64,000 bases of DNA from Akkermansia muciniphila (GCF_002884975.1 NZ_PJKB01000003.1:62001-126000); one strand, 5' to 3'. Shown: positions 16,494 through 26,118, counted from the stretch's first letter. Notes: a model not told the origin generated them from the letters alone. Translations and numbers: made by a program.

Positions 16494-17126
16494 AGGCAAC
16501 AGTACGCACTCCATGCGGAGTGCGACTAGGTGATTGCGTTGTGTGCAATAACTGTGGATGGTTTCAATCCACGCACTCCGTGCGGAGTGCGACCCGGAAC
16601 TATCAGCCTCATAAAGCGTAATCCGGAGTTTCAATCCACGCACTCCGTGCGGAGTGCGACAGATGCTCCTCAAATCGTCTTCTTCCTTACTCCGGTTTCA
16701 ATCCACGCACTCCGTGCGGAGTGCGACGCTTGTCCGCAATCGGTGCCTCACTGGAGGCAAGGTTTCAATCCACGCACTCCGTGCGGAGTGCGACGCTTCC
16801 GGCGGCCATGTCATAGGACGTGACCAGGTTTCAATCCACGCACTCCGTGCGGAGTGCGACTTGTGAAGCGCGCCGGCTCGGTGGCAAAGCTGGGTTTCAA
16901 TCCACGCACTCCGTGCGGAGTGCGACCTAAAAATGAATTACTTATGTACTATTTACAATGTTTCAATCCACGCACTCCGTGCGGAGTGCGACTGCCTTGC
17001 TTGGTTAAATCTGTATGACGGATTGGGTTTCAATCCACGCACTCCGTGCGGAGTGCGACAGCAGACATTCGCACCAATGGAGGACAGCGGAAAGTTTCAA
17101 TCCACGCACTCCGTGTGGAGTGCGAC
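16494..17126 (-). CRISPR. CRISPR array 1 (type I-C), 10 repeats, 9 spacers
   Basis: The 33-bp repeat on the transcribed (minus) strand begins GTCGCACTCCGCACGG and ends GTGGATTGAAAC, the type I-C signature. Its stem is GCACTCC/GGAGTGC with loop GCAC. Repeats start at 16494, 16561, 16628, 16695, 16762, 16828, 16894, 16960, 17027 and 17094. Spacers are 33-34 nt. The 16494 copy is degenerate at its ATTGAAAC end, as expected for the leader-distal end. The 17094 copy, nearest the leader, has one substitution in the stem loop. Orientation, leader position and cas2 on the same strand all agree that transcription runs right to left. Confidence 0.97.
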
Positions 17127-17327
17127 TGCGTATGATCATATGCACTGTTACTCAACAGCGCAAACGATACTTTGCGCCAACCTCCCGGAGAAGACCGTCA
17201 TTGCACGGTCTCCCTCTCTAGGCGATCATCTGTCAATATTCAATTTCCAACGCGTTACACCAATCGCCGGCCTCCCGGGAAATTTGTGTGAGCTTGGGAT
17301 TGGCGCAAAGGCCGTGTTCAACAGTCT
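17127..17327 (-). promoter_or_regulatory. Leader of CRISPR array 1
   Basis: A non-coding region between cas2 and the first repeat. Perfect inverted arms TTTGCGCCAA (17171-17180) and TTGGCGCAAA (17300-17309) lie 119 nt apart, the near arm 44 nt from the first repeat. The block CTCCCGGGAAATTTGTGTGA and the arms recur in the leader of array 2. It is likely to hold the pre-crRNA promoter and the integration-guiding sites. Confidence 0.8.
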
Positions 17328-17618
17328 TTAAATAATCAAGGGGCCGGAAATATCATAGCTTTTTTCCTTCCCCAATTGTTCTATTTTATGATGCCAATTG
17401 GAACCCATGTGATAAATCCTCAGGCTGTCGCTTTCGTTATCAATAATTTTAAGCAGCTTGCTTCTGATGTCAACCAATTGGGCCGGAGACAGCTCACATT
17501 CAAATACGGAATTCTGCACCCTCTGCCCGATATTTTCACAGGCGCGGGCAACCTGGCGCAAGCGGCGCTGCCCTGCCTTATCCTCCGTGGAGACGTCATA
17601 AGTAATGAGAATGTACAT
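17328..17618 (-). CDS. cas2: CRISPR-associated endonuclease Cas2
   Basis: A 96-residue Cas2 that bridges two Cas1 dimers in the spacer-integration complex. The N-terminal ILITYDVSTED contains the ferredoxin-like strand and conserved aspartate, and QNSVFECEL is the next family motif. It ends 201 bp from the array and shares its strand. Cas1 lies 3 bp upstream, so both are read from one transcript. Confidence 0.95.
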   Translation of the reverse strand: MYILITYDVSTEDKAGQRRLRQVARACENIGQRVQNSVFECELSPAQLVDIRSKLLKIIDNESDSLRIYHMGSNWHHKIEQLGKEKSYDISGPLII

Positions 17619-17621
17619 GGT

Positions 17622-18641
17622 TTACTTACTGATAAAGGGAGGATAGCAATCCAAATCATCACGCAGGTGGCGTGCCATTAAAAGAGCCTGAATATGAATC
17701 AGCAATCCCAGTGTGGTCTTTTCCTGAAGGAAAGGATGGACCAGAACGGTCTTCTTCCGTTCCTGCCAGGCGTTCAATACTTTCTTACGGGAGTCTTCCT
17801 TCAGGAAAACGGCTCCGGACTCTTCCTTGTCAAAATCATCTGCGGTAATCTGCCTGCGGTTAATCAGGGTAAGCGCCAGGCGATCAGCCAGAGGAGCCCG
17901 GAACTCCTCCATCAGATCAAGGGCCATACCGGGACGCCCCGGACGGTCACGGTGCAAAAAGCCGGCGGCGGCATCAATGCCGGAGCTTTCCAGGGCGGAC
18001 CGGGCATCATGGCACAACAAACTGTACAGAAAAGATAGCAGGGCATTAAAACAATCCCTGGGAGGGCGCCTGTTGCGGCCTTCAAACACCAGCTCCGGAT
18101 CTTCCGTCCTCTGGCAATGGGAAAGGCAGGAAAAATATGTTTCTGCCGCAGAGCCTTCAATCCCCCGCAGGGTGTCGCCGGATTCGCAGACGCGAGCCAT
18201 GCGGCAAAAGGCCGCCAGACGGTCCACCGCCTCTGACAAATCCTTCCCGTATGTTCTCTGCGCCCTTAAAAGCAGACTGCGGCAGTTCGCAATCTTGGCT
18301 GCAATCATTTCCCGTGCCACGCCAACCCACCTTGTCTCATCATCAGCCCAGCGGTACTGCTCCCGGCGCAGCAGGATATTTCCCTTCATGAAGCCTTGCA
18401 CGCCGGCCAGGAATTTTCCATAAGGATTACAGAAGGAAAGGGTGACGCCGCGTTCAGCACAGGCCCCCATCAAATAAGGGGAAACTCCTATGTCCCACCC
18501 CAGCGTCACGATGCCCTCCAAATTATGCAGAGGTACCCGCAACAGGCACTGGCCTTCAGAATTCACTTTCACGGTATCGCCGTCCTTGGACAGCCAGCAT
18601 CCCTCCAGTGTAACAAACAAGGTATTTAAATGCTTCTTCAT
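17622..18641 (-). CDS. cas1: CRISPR-associated integrase Cas1 (type I-C)
   Basis: A 339-residue Cas1, the metal-dependent integrase inserting spacers at the leader end. The catalytic residues are seen as the Glu of GIEGSAAETYF, the His of GFLHRDRPGRPG and the acidic residues of LDLMEEFRAPLADRL. The N-terminal beta domain (LNTLFVTLEGCWLSKDGDTV) is typical. Its start overlaps the cas4 end by 4 bp. All expected active-site residues are present, so adaptation is probably competent. Confidence 0.96.
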   Translation of the reverse strand: MKKHLNTLFVTLEGCWLSKDGDTVKVNSEGQCLLRVPLHNLEGIVTLGWDIGVSPYLMGACAERGVTLSFCNPYGKFLAGVQGFMKGNILLRREQYRWADDETRWVGVAREMIAAKIANCRSLLLRAQRTYGKDLSEAVDRLAAFCRMARVCESGDTLRGIEGSAAETYFSCLSHCQRTEDPELVFEGRNRRPPRDCFNALLSFLYSLLCHDARSALESSGIDAAAGFLHRDRPGRPGMALDLMEEFRAPLADRLALTLINRRQITADDFDKEESGAVFLKEDSRKKVLNAWQERKKTVLVHPFLQEKTTLGLLIHIQALLMARHLRDDLDCYPPFISK

Positions 18642-19309
18642 AAATCATCAGCTTCACTTGCGCTAAGGCTGTCTTCAAACACATCATCCACCCGGGCCTT
18701 CATGGTCTGCCTGTGTTCCCGGCACACGGCAGGCAGGCAGTCATTGACCAGGGAACAGGACTTGCAGCCCCTGGAATAATGGGGCAGCGGCGTAACCACG
18801 CCCGTCAGTACTTTTCTGGCATCACAGATAACCTGGGCCGTCAGGGAACGCAATTCCTCGTCAAATAACACTTCAAGCCTTCTCTGGGTTTTTCCGTAAA
18901 ATAGAAAGCCGGAAGTAATTACTACGCTGAACATCTCCTCCAGACACAGTGCCTGGGCGCACACCTGCACTTCATCCGCACGGTGCGGCTTGGGCTTGCC
19001 CACCTTGTACTCCACGGGAGTCATGGACACTACCTCACCGCCCTTTTTATTATAAACGGCTTCCACCACATCCGCAATACCGTGAATACCCCACTGTCCG
19101 GAAGAAACGTGCAGAGAGCGCAGCACTTTTTTCAATCCACGGTTTTCCGTTATTCCCGAATCGGCCCGTTCATGAAATACATTCCCCTCTGCCGTGAACT
19201 GGTTCTCCTCCCATGCGCATTCCAGATGAATCAGAGCGCACTGCCTGGGACAATACAGGTAATGCTGCAATGCCGCCAAGGGTACGGAATATGAGAGACG
19301 AGTACTCAT
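18638..19309 (-). CDS. cas4: CRISPR-associated Cas4 exonuclease
   Basis: A 223-residue Cas4 of the RecB-nuclease/iron-sulfur type, which trims pre-spacers and helps select PAM orientation. The iron-sulfur cysteines are in YCPRQC (Cys20, Cys24) and CKSCSLVNDC near residue 185. The nuclease core shows GNVFHERAD, IADVVE and PVEYKVGKPK. It is the first gene of the minus-strand cas4-cas1-cas2 operon, diverging from cas3 across a 106-bp space that must carry both promoters. Confidence 0.94.
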   Translation of the reverse strand: MSTRLSYSVPLAALQHYLYCPRQCALIHLECAWEENQFTAEGNVFHERADSGITENRGLKKVLRSLHVSSGQWGIHGIADVVEAVYNKKGGEVVSMTPVEYKVGKPKPHRADEVQVCAQALCLEEMFSVVITSGFLFYGKTQRRLEVLFDEELRSLTAQVICDARKVLTGVVTPLPHYSRGCKSCSLVNDCLPAVCREHRQTMKARVDDVFEDSLSASEADDL

Positions 19310-19415
19310 AAAATAGAAACAGGCATCTGGCGAAAAAACATCTCATACTTCGGCACCGGACTCAATGTATAATGTAAAAAATATTTAAATATATATTGAT
19401 TTTCCCAACATTTTC

Positions 19416-21809
19416 ATGCCACATATACGTAATATGAATAATGAGAAATTTCATATTGCCCACCGTAAATGGTTGGACAATGAAACGTCTGTAGACGAGC
19501 CTCTTTACACATTTCCAAATGATAAGACAGATGTCCCAGGACATCTGAACATGGTACAGTATTATGTGGGTCAATTGACCAAGGAGTTACCTGAGTCCAT
19601 ACGTGAAGCATGGCTCCAATGGGCTGAAGCCGCCGCACTCTGGCACGATCTGGGAAAGTTTTCCGAGGAATTCCAACGGCATATATGCCTTTCTTCGTCT
19701 TCTTCAGAAACTGTGGAACAACATTCTGGCAAAAAAGTAGACCACTCCACTGCCGGAGCAAAACACGCCAGCACCCATTGGGGCACCTCCAAAATACCCT
19801 ATGGAGATATGCTGGCTTACGTCATTGCAGGCCATCATGCAGGACTTCCCAACGGCGCCGACCTTTTCCTTGAACGGTTTTACAAGGATATCCCCGAGTG
19901 GGAATCCTACGCTCCTGCCGAAGTATGTTCCTTCATAGAGCCTTCGCCTCCGCTTCTCTGGCACAAAAAATCGCAAACCTCAAACCGCAATTTCGGATTT
20001 GGTGTAGCCATGCAAATACGCATGCTTTTCTCCTTTCTGACCGACAGTGATTTTCTGGGAACTGAACACTTCATGTCCCGGGAGAAACGAAGCATGAGAC
20101 CATCCTGGCCCGAAGATATCCTGGAACAAATGAGCCGCAGGGTTGAAACACATTTGAGCAATATGGAGGATGCTCCGGATCCTGCTCCTATTCAACATCT
20201 GCGGCACAGGATACATCATCAATGTTTCACCCGGGCGCAGGTTCCTCAGGGAATCTACCAACTCAATGTTCCTACGGGCGGGGGGAAAACCCTTTCTTCC
20301 CTCAGTTTTGCGCTTGCCCATGCCAGACACCGCCACATGAGACGCGTAATCTACGTGATCCCCTTTACGAGCATTATTGACCAGACATCGCGCACCTTTA
20401 GAGAGGTCATGGCTCCCTTGGAAGAACAATTCGGAATGGAATGCGTATTGGAACATCACTCCAATCTAGCGGCGGATAAAGACACGGAGAGAGTCAGGCT
20501 GATGTCGGAAAACTGGGATGCACCCTTGATTGTTACCACCAGTGTCCAATTTTTCGAATCCCTGTTTTCCAACAAGCCGTCCACTTGCAGAAAACTGCAT
20601 AGCATCGCCAATTCCGTTATTATTTTTGATGAAGCCCAAAGCCTGCCTTCACACTTGCTGGCACCGTGCCTGGAAGCCATGAAAACCCTTGAAAAGGATT
20701 ATGACTGTACCCTGGTACTTTGCACGGCAACCCAGCCAGCTCTTGCTCTCAAGGAGGAATTTCCCATTGGCTGGCCTGCCGAAGAATTAACCAGCCTGCT
20801 TGGGACCGACTTCGAACGCCAGCTGGAGCTCTCCATGCAGCGTGTAACCATACAGCACCTGGGAAAGATGGATCAGTGCTCTCTTATCAAACATTGGAAA
20901 ACGCTCCCGGATGAATCCGCCTTGTTTATTGTCAACACTACCAAGGAAGCCCAATACCTGTTTGACACCTTTTCCTCCCAGACCTCCACACATATTCTCC
21001 ACCTTTCCGCCAGAATGTACCCCAGCCACCGGGAGAAGGTCATTAAAACCGTCAAGAGGGAGCTGGAGCAGGGAAAAAATCTTATTCTTATTGCTACCAG
21101 GGTTATTGAAGCGGGTATAGATATTTCCTTCCCCGTAGTTTACAGAGCCTGTGCCGGAATTGATTCCATCGCCCAGGCGGCCGGCCGCTGCAACCGCCAT
21201 GGCGAGAGGGAGGGAAAAGGTCTCGTTTTCATTTATGAATCCACGGATTTTCCTATTCCTGGAATCCTGGACGACCTCCGGGCAGCTGCTTCCGCCACCC
21301 GGGAGGTCCTGGCCAAAGTCCCGGATGCAGACCTTCTTGCTCCTGAAATTTCCAATCTGTTTTTCAGGACCTATTACAATAACCGTAAAGACCAGACAAA
21401 CCATTGGGACAGCAAGAATATTATGGAAATGACCTTATGCACCCCCATCCCGGAAAAAGTATTCAAGTCTTTTAAATTCAAAGATATTGATAAAAGTTTC
21501 AAAATGATTCCTGATACATCCCGCTCAATAATGGTCGCCATAGAAGAGGAAGCGTGTAACATCCGGAAACGCCTGAAGATTCTGGATTCCCAGGGACTCT
21601 ACCCGGACAAAAACCTGCGGCGTAAAATTCAGCGGTACAGCGTACAAGTATATGATAACGAATGGCCTGTTTTACAAGATCATGGCATCGACTCATACAT
21701 TGACGATACCATTCACGTTCTTCAGCCCTCCCAGGATGTTTACGATGAGCACAAAGGGATTTTATCCTTGCGGCAAAGCGATCCAGCGTATATAGGTTTT
21801 ATCTGTTAG
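19416..21809 (+). CDS. cas3: CRISPR-associated helicase-nuclease Cas3 (type I-C)
   Basis: A 797-residue Cas3 that degrades target DNA after Cascade recognition. The N-terminal HD nuclease shows ALWHDLGKFSEEFQ and IAGHHAGLPNGA. The SF2 helicase has Walker A VPTGGGKTLSSL, the DEAQ-type motif II (IFDEAQSLP), and later motifs including ATRVIEAGIDIS and QAAGRCNRHGERE. The first Met gives an N-terminus MPHIRN; a second Met six residues later is an alternative start. It opens the plus-strand interference operon cas3-cas5-cas8c-cas7, with cas5 beginning 3 bp after it. Confidence 0.96.
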   Translation: MPHIRNMNNEKFHIAHRKWLDNETSVDEPLYTFPNDKTDVPGHLNMVQYYVGQLTKELPESIREAWLQWAEAAALWHDLGKFSEEFQRHICLSSSSSETVEQHSGKKVDHSTAGAKHASTHWGTSKIPYGDMLAYVIAGHHAGLPNGADLFLERFYKDIPEWESYAPAEVCSFIEPSPPLLWHKKSQTSNRNFGFGVAMQIRMLFSFLTDSDFLGTEHFMSREKRSMRPSWPEDILEQMSRRVETHLSNMEDAPDPAPIQHLRHRIHHQCFTRAQVPQGIYQLNVPTGGGKTLSSLSFALAHARHRHMRRVIYVIPFTSIIDQTSRTFREVMAPLEEQFGMECVLEHHSNLAADKDTERVRLMSENWDAPLIVTTSVQFFESLFSNKPSTCRKLHSIANSVIIFDEAQSLPSHLLAPCLEAMKTLEKDYDCTLVLCTATQPALALKEEFPIGWPAEELTSLLGTDFERQLELSMQRVTIQHLGKMDQCSLIKHWKTLPDESALFIVNTTKEAQYLFDTFSSQTSTHILHLSARMYPSHREKVIKTVKRELEQGKNLILIATRVIEAGIDISFPVVYRACAGIDSIAQAAGRCNRHGEREGKGLVFIYESTDFPIPGILDDLRAAASATREVLAKVPDADLLAPEISNLFFRTYYNNRKDQTNHWDSKNIMEMTLCTPIPEKVFKSFKFKDIDKSFKMIPDTSRSIMVAIEEEACNIRKRLKILDSQGLYPDKNLRRKIQRYSVQVYDNEWPVLQDHGIDSYIDDTIHVLQPSQDVYDEHKGILSLRQSDPAYIGFIC

Positions 21810-21811
21810 CC

Positions 21812-22525
21812 ATGACTGAGACTGGAATTTTTCTACATGTTTGGGGAGAATGGGCCTGTTTTACAAGACCGGAATTAAAGGCAGAGAGGTACTCCTATGA
21901 AGTCATGACCCCGTCCGCAGCCATAGGAATTTTAAGCGCCATTTATTGGAAACCTGAAATTCGCTGGCACATTGATAAAATTCATGTGCTAAAACCGATC
22001 AAGCTTGTTTCCATCCGGAGAAACGAAGTTTCGGCCAAAGCAACGGCGCCTAAATCCGATGTCATCAAAAATGGAGGGGAAGCCCGCCTGGGACTTCTGG
22101 TTGAAGATACCCGCCAGCAACGTTCCTCCACCATCCTTCAAGATGTAGATTACCTCATCGAAGCTCATTTTTCCGTCCTTAAGGCACAGGGAAACATCAA
22201 TGACCAGGCAAAGCATCATGAAATGTTCAAACGCAGGGCCATGAAGGGGCAGGCATTCTATCAACCTTATTTTGGAACAAGGGAATTTCCCGTTTCTTTC
22301 GAATGGTGGAATCAGCAAACGCCTCCGCCTTCTTCATTGCCTCCGGACCAACAAAACCGGAATCTGGGCATGATGCTGCATGAAATAGAATTCGTGCCTG
22401 ACAGAAAAGGAAAAATCATCAGCTCCCATGATGGGAAGAAGCTTTCTGCGGTGCCCCATTTCTTTCCGGCTGAACTGAACTCCGGCATCCTTCATGTTCC
22501 ACCCCTGAACCGTACCAATTCCTGA
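21812..22525 (+). CDS. cas5: Cas5 (type I-C Cas5c/d), crRNA-processing subunit
   Basis: A 237-residue RAMP protein. In type I-C it replaces Cas6 and cleaves the repeat hairpin, then caps the crRNA 5' handle. The family N-terminus GEWACFTRPELKAERYSYEV is followed by TPSAAIGILSAIYWKPEI and the RRNE element. It must process two repeat types in this locus if both arrays are used. It starts 3 bp after cas3 and ends 1 bp before cas8c. Confidence 0.95.
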   Translation: MTETGIFLHVWGEWACFTRPELKAERYSYEVMTPSAAIGILSAIYWKPEIRWHIDKIHVLKPIKLVSIRRNEVSAKATAPKSDVIKNGGEARLGLLVEDTRQQRSSTILQDVDYLIEAHFSVLKAQGNINDQAKHHEMFKRRAMKGQAFYQPYFGTREFPVSFEWWNQQTPPPSSLPPDQQNRNLGMMLHEIEFVPDRKGKIISSHDGKKLSAVPHFFPAELNSGILHVPPLNRTNS

Positions 22526-22526
22526 T

Positions 22527-24386
22527 ATGATCATTCCGGCATTAAGCAAGCTTTACGACAGACTGTCCCAGGATCCGGACGTCACGGCGAAAGGGGATTT
22601 ACCTACCATCGGGAAAAGCCGCCAGAAAATTTCTTTCCGTATTATTCTGAAACCTGACGGAACCCTTGTAGGTATGGATGACATCCGGGCCATGGACGCC
22701 CCGGAGGGGAAAAAGGCGGCAAAACTTCATTCCATTCCTATTTTGGTCCTGGGCTCCAGCAAACCTTCCGGTTCAGGCTTGAACCCCTGTTTCCTATGGG
22801 ATAACTGCGGGTACCTGCTGGGCTACAAGGGAGAAACAGAGGAAAAAGAGCGGAAGCGCATCCGGGAGGCATTTTCCAGTTTCAGAGACAAGCATCTTTC
22901 CGTGGAAAGCTCCGTCAACCATCCCCATTTCTCTGCGGTATGCCGTTTTCTGGAGCAATGGGATCCCGGCCAAACACCTTCCCATCTGGCATCTCCCGAT
23001 TTGTGGATATCCAATGGCATTTTCCGTATTGCGGGAGAAATGAAACATGTTCATGAAACTCCGGAAATTCAGGACTGGTGGTTCCATGGAGGCGAGGAGC
23101 AATGGCAGGGCAGCAAAAAGGAAAAGGAGAAAGGGATTTGTCTTGTTTCCGGAAAGGAAGAACCGCTGGCCCTTTTACATGAACCCGCCATTAAAGGGGT
23201 TCTGGGAGCTCAGGTTTCAGGGGCCAAGATAGTATCATTCAACTGCTCCTCTTTCACATCATACGGCAAAGACCAGAGCCTCAACGCTCCCGTAGGTGAA
23301 AACACCGCCTTTGCGTATTGCAATGCCCTCAATTACCTGCTCTCCCATTCCCAATATAACACGCGCATAGGAGATGCCAGCGTGGTCTTCTGGGCAGACG
23401 CCCCCAAGGAAACCATGGACATGGAGGCCTTCCTCTTTGGCGCTGTAACGACAGGCAAAACGTTGCCTCCTGCCATGGATCACGCAGCAGTGGATCAACT
23501 CTCCAAGATCACAGGGTTACTGCGGAACGGGGAGCTTTCCAAAGGCAAACTGGACCATGCAGACGTACCCTTCTTCATCCTGGGAATTTCACCGAATGCC
23601 TCCCGCCTTTCCATCCGTTTCTGGTATCAATCGACCTTTGGAGAATTAATGGAAAATATCCAGACCCATTACCGGGATATCTCGCTTGCCCGTCAATGGA
23701 CGGAAAAAAACAGTAACTATCCTGATCCGGAATTGCCAAAGCCCTTTGATATTTTAAAAGAAACCGTCCGGGACATGAAAGAGCTTCCTTCCCTGTACAG
23801 TGGGGTTCTGATGAAGTCCATTCTCTTCCATTTACCCTATCCGGACATCATTGCCCAAGCTATTATCAGGCGCATTAGAATTGACAAAAAAGTCAACTAC
23901 ATCCGTTGTTCCCTGCTCAAGGGATGGCTTTACAGAAAAACCAACAACCATGATCTTACGACCATGCAAACAATCAATCCAGACAATCACAACATCGGTT
24001 ACCTGCTGGGCAGGCTCTTTGCCGTCTATGTAAAAACCCAGGAAGACGCCTTAGGGAAGGACCTCAACCGTACCGTCCGTGACTCCTATTTCTCCAGTAT
24101 GTGCGCACACCCCCGCTCCGTCTATTCCACTGTTAATAAACTATACCAGTATCATTTAAAACAGCTTGTCAAGCAAAAGCATGGAGAAGGAACTAAAATT
24201 AACAGAGAAAAGTTGGTTCAGGAAATCAAATCCCACATTCCGGACAATGTTCCGGCCCATATGGGACTGGAACAACAAGCTTATTTCGACCTGGGTTTTT
24301 ATCATCAAATGAACGACTTTTTCACAGAAAAAGAGATTTCTCAAACAACTAAAACACAAACCACTGACAATAATGAACAAAATTGA
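22527..24386 (+). CDS. cas8c: Cas8c large subunit (Csd1), with possible internal Cas11c start
   Basis: A 619-residue type I-C large subunit, which recognises the PAM and supports R-loop formation. Early text includes AKGDLPTIGKSRQKISFRII, and the mid-part YCNALNYLLSHSQYN and SVVFWAD are typical. The C-terminal ~140 residues (NIGYLLGRLFAVYVKTQEDALG and onward) correspond to the region which in other I-C systems is also made separately as Cas11c from an internal start. An in-frame ATG at 23964 (residue 480) is a fair candidate, although no strong ribosome-binding site precedes it. The end overlaps cas7 by 14 bp. Confidence 0.94.
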   Translation: MIIPALSKLYDRLSQDPDVTAKGDLPTIGKSRQKISFRIILKPDGTLVGMDDIRAMDAPEGKKAAKLHSIPILVLGSSKPSGSGLNPCFLWDNCGYLLGYKGETEEKERKRIREAFSSFRDKHLSVESSVNHPHFSAVCRFLEQWDPGQTPSHLASPDLWISNGIFRIAGEMKHVHETPEIQDWWFHGGEEQWQGSKKEKEKGICLVSGKEEPLALLHEPAIKGVLGAQVSGAKIVSFNCSSFTSYGKDQSLNAPVGENTAFAYCNALNYLLSHSQYNTRIGDASVVFWADAPKETMDMEAFLFGAVTTGKTLPPAMDHAAVDQLSKITGLLRNGELSKGKLDHADVPFFILGISPNASRLSIRFWYQSTFGELMENIQTHYRDISLARQWTEKNSNYPDPELPKPFDILKETVRDMKELPSLYSGVLMKSILFHLPYPDIIAQAIIRRIRIDKKVNYIRCSLLKGWLYRKTNNHDLTTMQTINPDNHNIGYLLGRLFAVYVKTQEDALGKDLNRTVRDSYFSSMCAHPRSVYSTVNKLYQYHLKQLVKQKHGEGTKINREKLVQEIKSHIPDNVPAHMGLEQQAYFDLGFYHQMNDFFTEKEISQTTKTQTTDNNEQN

Positions 24387-25233
24387 CTTTCTCATTCTGT
24401 TTGACGTCACAGACGCCAACCCGAACGGTGATCCGGATGCGGGAAACCTGCCGCGCATGGATGCTGAATCCGGCCATGGCTTGATTACAGACGTATGCCT
24501 GAAACGCAAGGTCCGCAATTTCATTCAATTGACCAAGGACGGCGAACCCGGCTACGAAATTTATGTTAAGGAAAAAGCCATCCTGAACAACCAGCAGAAC
24601 CGGGCCTACGTGGCTTTGGAGATCAACCAGAAGGATGCCAAACAGGCGGATTACGATAAGGCAAAATCCTGGATGTGCCAGACATTCTTTGACATACGCA
24701 CCTTTGGTGCCGTAATGACTACGGGCGTCAATTGCGGACAAGTGCGCGGCCCCATCCAGATATCCTTTGCCCGCACCATTGATCCCGTTTCCACCTCGGA
24801 ATTTGCCGTCACCCGGTGTGCCGTAACAACGGAAGCGGAATCCATTAAGCAAAAAGGAGACAACCGTACCATGGGAAGAAAATTCACCCTTCCCTACGCT
24901 TTATACAAAACGCAGGGATGTTTAAACCCTTTCCTCGCTAAACAGACCGGATTTTCAGAAAATGACTGGAAGGTTTTTCAGAATGCCTTAGTCCACCTTT
25001 TTGATTTTGATGCGTCTGCCGCTCGTCCTTCCGGCTCCATGGCTATTCGTAAAATTGTTCTGTTCAAGCATGACAGCGAGCTGGGGAATGCTCCTGCCCA
25101 CAAATTATTTGATGCCGTTTCCGTCGTCAAACATGAGAATGTGGAATTTCCTCGGTCTATCCAAGACTATGATATCACCATCCATCACGACTTAATTCCG
25201 GCTGGAGTCACCGTTGAAGAAATTGATTGCTGA
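24373..25233 (+). CDS. cas7: Cas7 (type I-C Csd2) backbone subunit
   Basis: A 286-residue Cas7 that forms the helical backbone of I-C Cascade on the crRNA spacer. The start MNKIDFLILFDVTDANPNGD and the GLITDVCLKRKVRNF segment are diagnostic for Csd2, and FDIRTFGAVM and VRGPIQISFART follow. It overlaps the end of cas8c and is the last cas gene of the plus-strand operon. In most I-C loci cas4-cas1-cas2 come next; here they are elsewhere on the opposite strand. Confidence 0.96.
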   Translation: MNKIDFLILFDVTDANPNGDPDAGNLPRMDAESGHGLITDVCLKRKVRNFIQLTKDGEPGYEIYVKEKAILNNQQNRAYVALEINQKDAKQADYDKAKSWMCQTFFDIRTFGAVMTTGVNCGQVRGPIQISFARTIDPVSTSEFAVTRCAVTTEAESIKQKGDNRTMGRKFTLPYALYKTQGCLNPFLAKQTGFSENDWKVFQNALVHLFDFDASAARPSGSMAIRKIVLFKHDSELGNAPAHKLFDAVSVVKHENVEFPRSIQDYDITIHHDLIPAGVTVEEIDC

Positions 25234-25266
25234 GAAATCAGCAAGAATTCATTCATAGTTGAATTC

Positions 25267-25303
25267 AAAAGGCAGCTTCCATTATCCATGGAAGCTGCCT
25301 TTT
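25267..25303. terminator. Bidirectional terminator after cas7
   Basis: Perfect 14-bp arms AAAAGGCAGCTTCC and GGAAGCTGCCTTTT, between the convergent cas7 and acetyltransferase genes. Confidence 0.88.
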
Positions 25304-25319
25304 GCTTTACCTCTAAATC

Positions 25320-25832
25320 TCATTCAACTAAACCACGCTGAGACCGGATATATTTTTCATCTGCAAGTATTACGGACGTTTCTATCTGTCTTTCCGGAAC
25401 CGTCCAATACTTCTTTAACAGCAGCTTCCGTTCTTCAGGCCCTACCAGATGAAACCCGTTTTTCTGGTAGAAGTCGATCGCCCAGATCGCATCCGCCCAC
25501 GTGCCTATTAAAACAGGTTTCTCCTGATCTTTTCGTAAATAGTTAAGAAGCTGGACTCCGATTCCTCCCCGACGGACGCACGTCCTGACATAGGCGTGAC
25601 GTATGAGCTTAACGTCCTCCCGGTCCTGAATCCCCATGACGCCAAGAAGGCGTCCCTTATCTTCAAAACAATAGAACACCACGCCATCTCTGATCTGCTC
25701 CTTTAATTCATCCACGGGCATGTAAGGTTCCCTCCATCTGTCGGCAGGAATCCTGTCTTTATAAGCCACGGCTGAATCATTGATAATTTCATAGATTGTT
25801 TCCAGTTCCGACTCCAAACACTTTCTAATCAT
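25320..25832 (-). CDS. GNAT-family N-acetyltransferase
   Basis: A 170-residue acetyltransferase with the GNAT fold. The acetyl-CoA region reads AYVRTCVRRGGIGVQLLNYL (Q/RxxGxG/A-type motif, here RRGGIG) and the C-terminal part IDFYQKNGFHLVG is the conserved strand-helix-strand. The substrate is unknown. It lies between cas7 and CRISPR array 2, on the opposite strand to the interference operon, and is not a known cas gene, so its position is probably incidental. Confidence 0.85.
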   Translation of the reverse strand: MIRKCLESELETIYEIINDSAVAYKDRIPADRWREPYMPVDELKEQIRDGVVFYCFEDKGRLLGVMGIQDREDVKLIRHAYVRTCVRRGGIGVQLLNYLRKDQEKPVLIGTWADAIWAIDFYQKNGFHLVGPEERKLLLKKYWTVPERQIETSVILADEKYIRSQRGLVE

Positions 25833-26118
25833 TTCGTCTAACCCTCTCTTGATGCAAAATGCAATGGAAACCTAACATTTTATTGCCATACTTCAACAAC
25901 AAATTCTTCTTGAAGAGAAGGTTTATTTATATCACAAACTACCTTTTTAAAGATGCAAGCTTCACTATTATTTTTCTTTATTACTCCAAGAAAGTCGGCT
26001 CCAAGTCCATTCTCCCTCAGCAACCTATACTTAATGAAATGCCATTTAGTAAGGCTGGTGTTTGATGTTCACATCTACATTTCCATGCAAGTGTGACAAC
26101 CTTCCAAAACGTGTCCCT

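Noticed and set aside
16494-16526. Degenerate first repeat as an extra leader or tracrRNA-like anti-repeat
   Set aside because: Type I-C uses no tracrRNA; leader-distal repeats commonly decay, and the stem is still intact.
16594-17093. Spacers targeting the neighbouring phage module
   Set aside because: No spacer was seen to match the 11.9-16.4 kb region by eye; a proper search was not possible.
25320-25832. GNAT acetyltransferase as an accessory CRISPR or anti-CRISPR factor
   Set aside because: It lies between cas7 and array 2, but it is on the opposite strand beyond a bidirectional terminator and is an ordinary GNAT protein.
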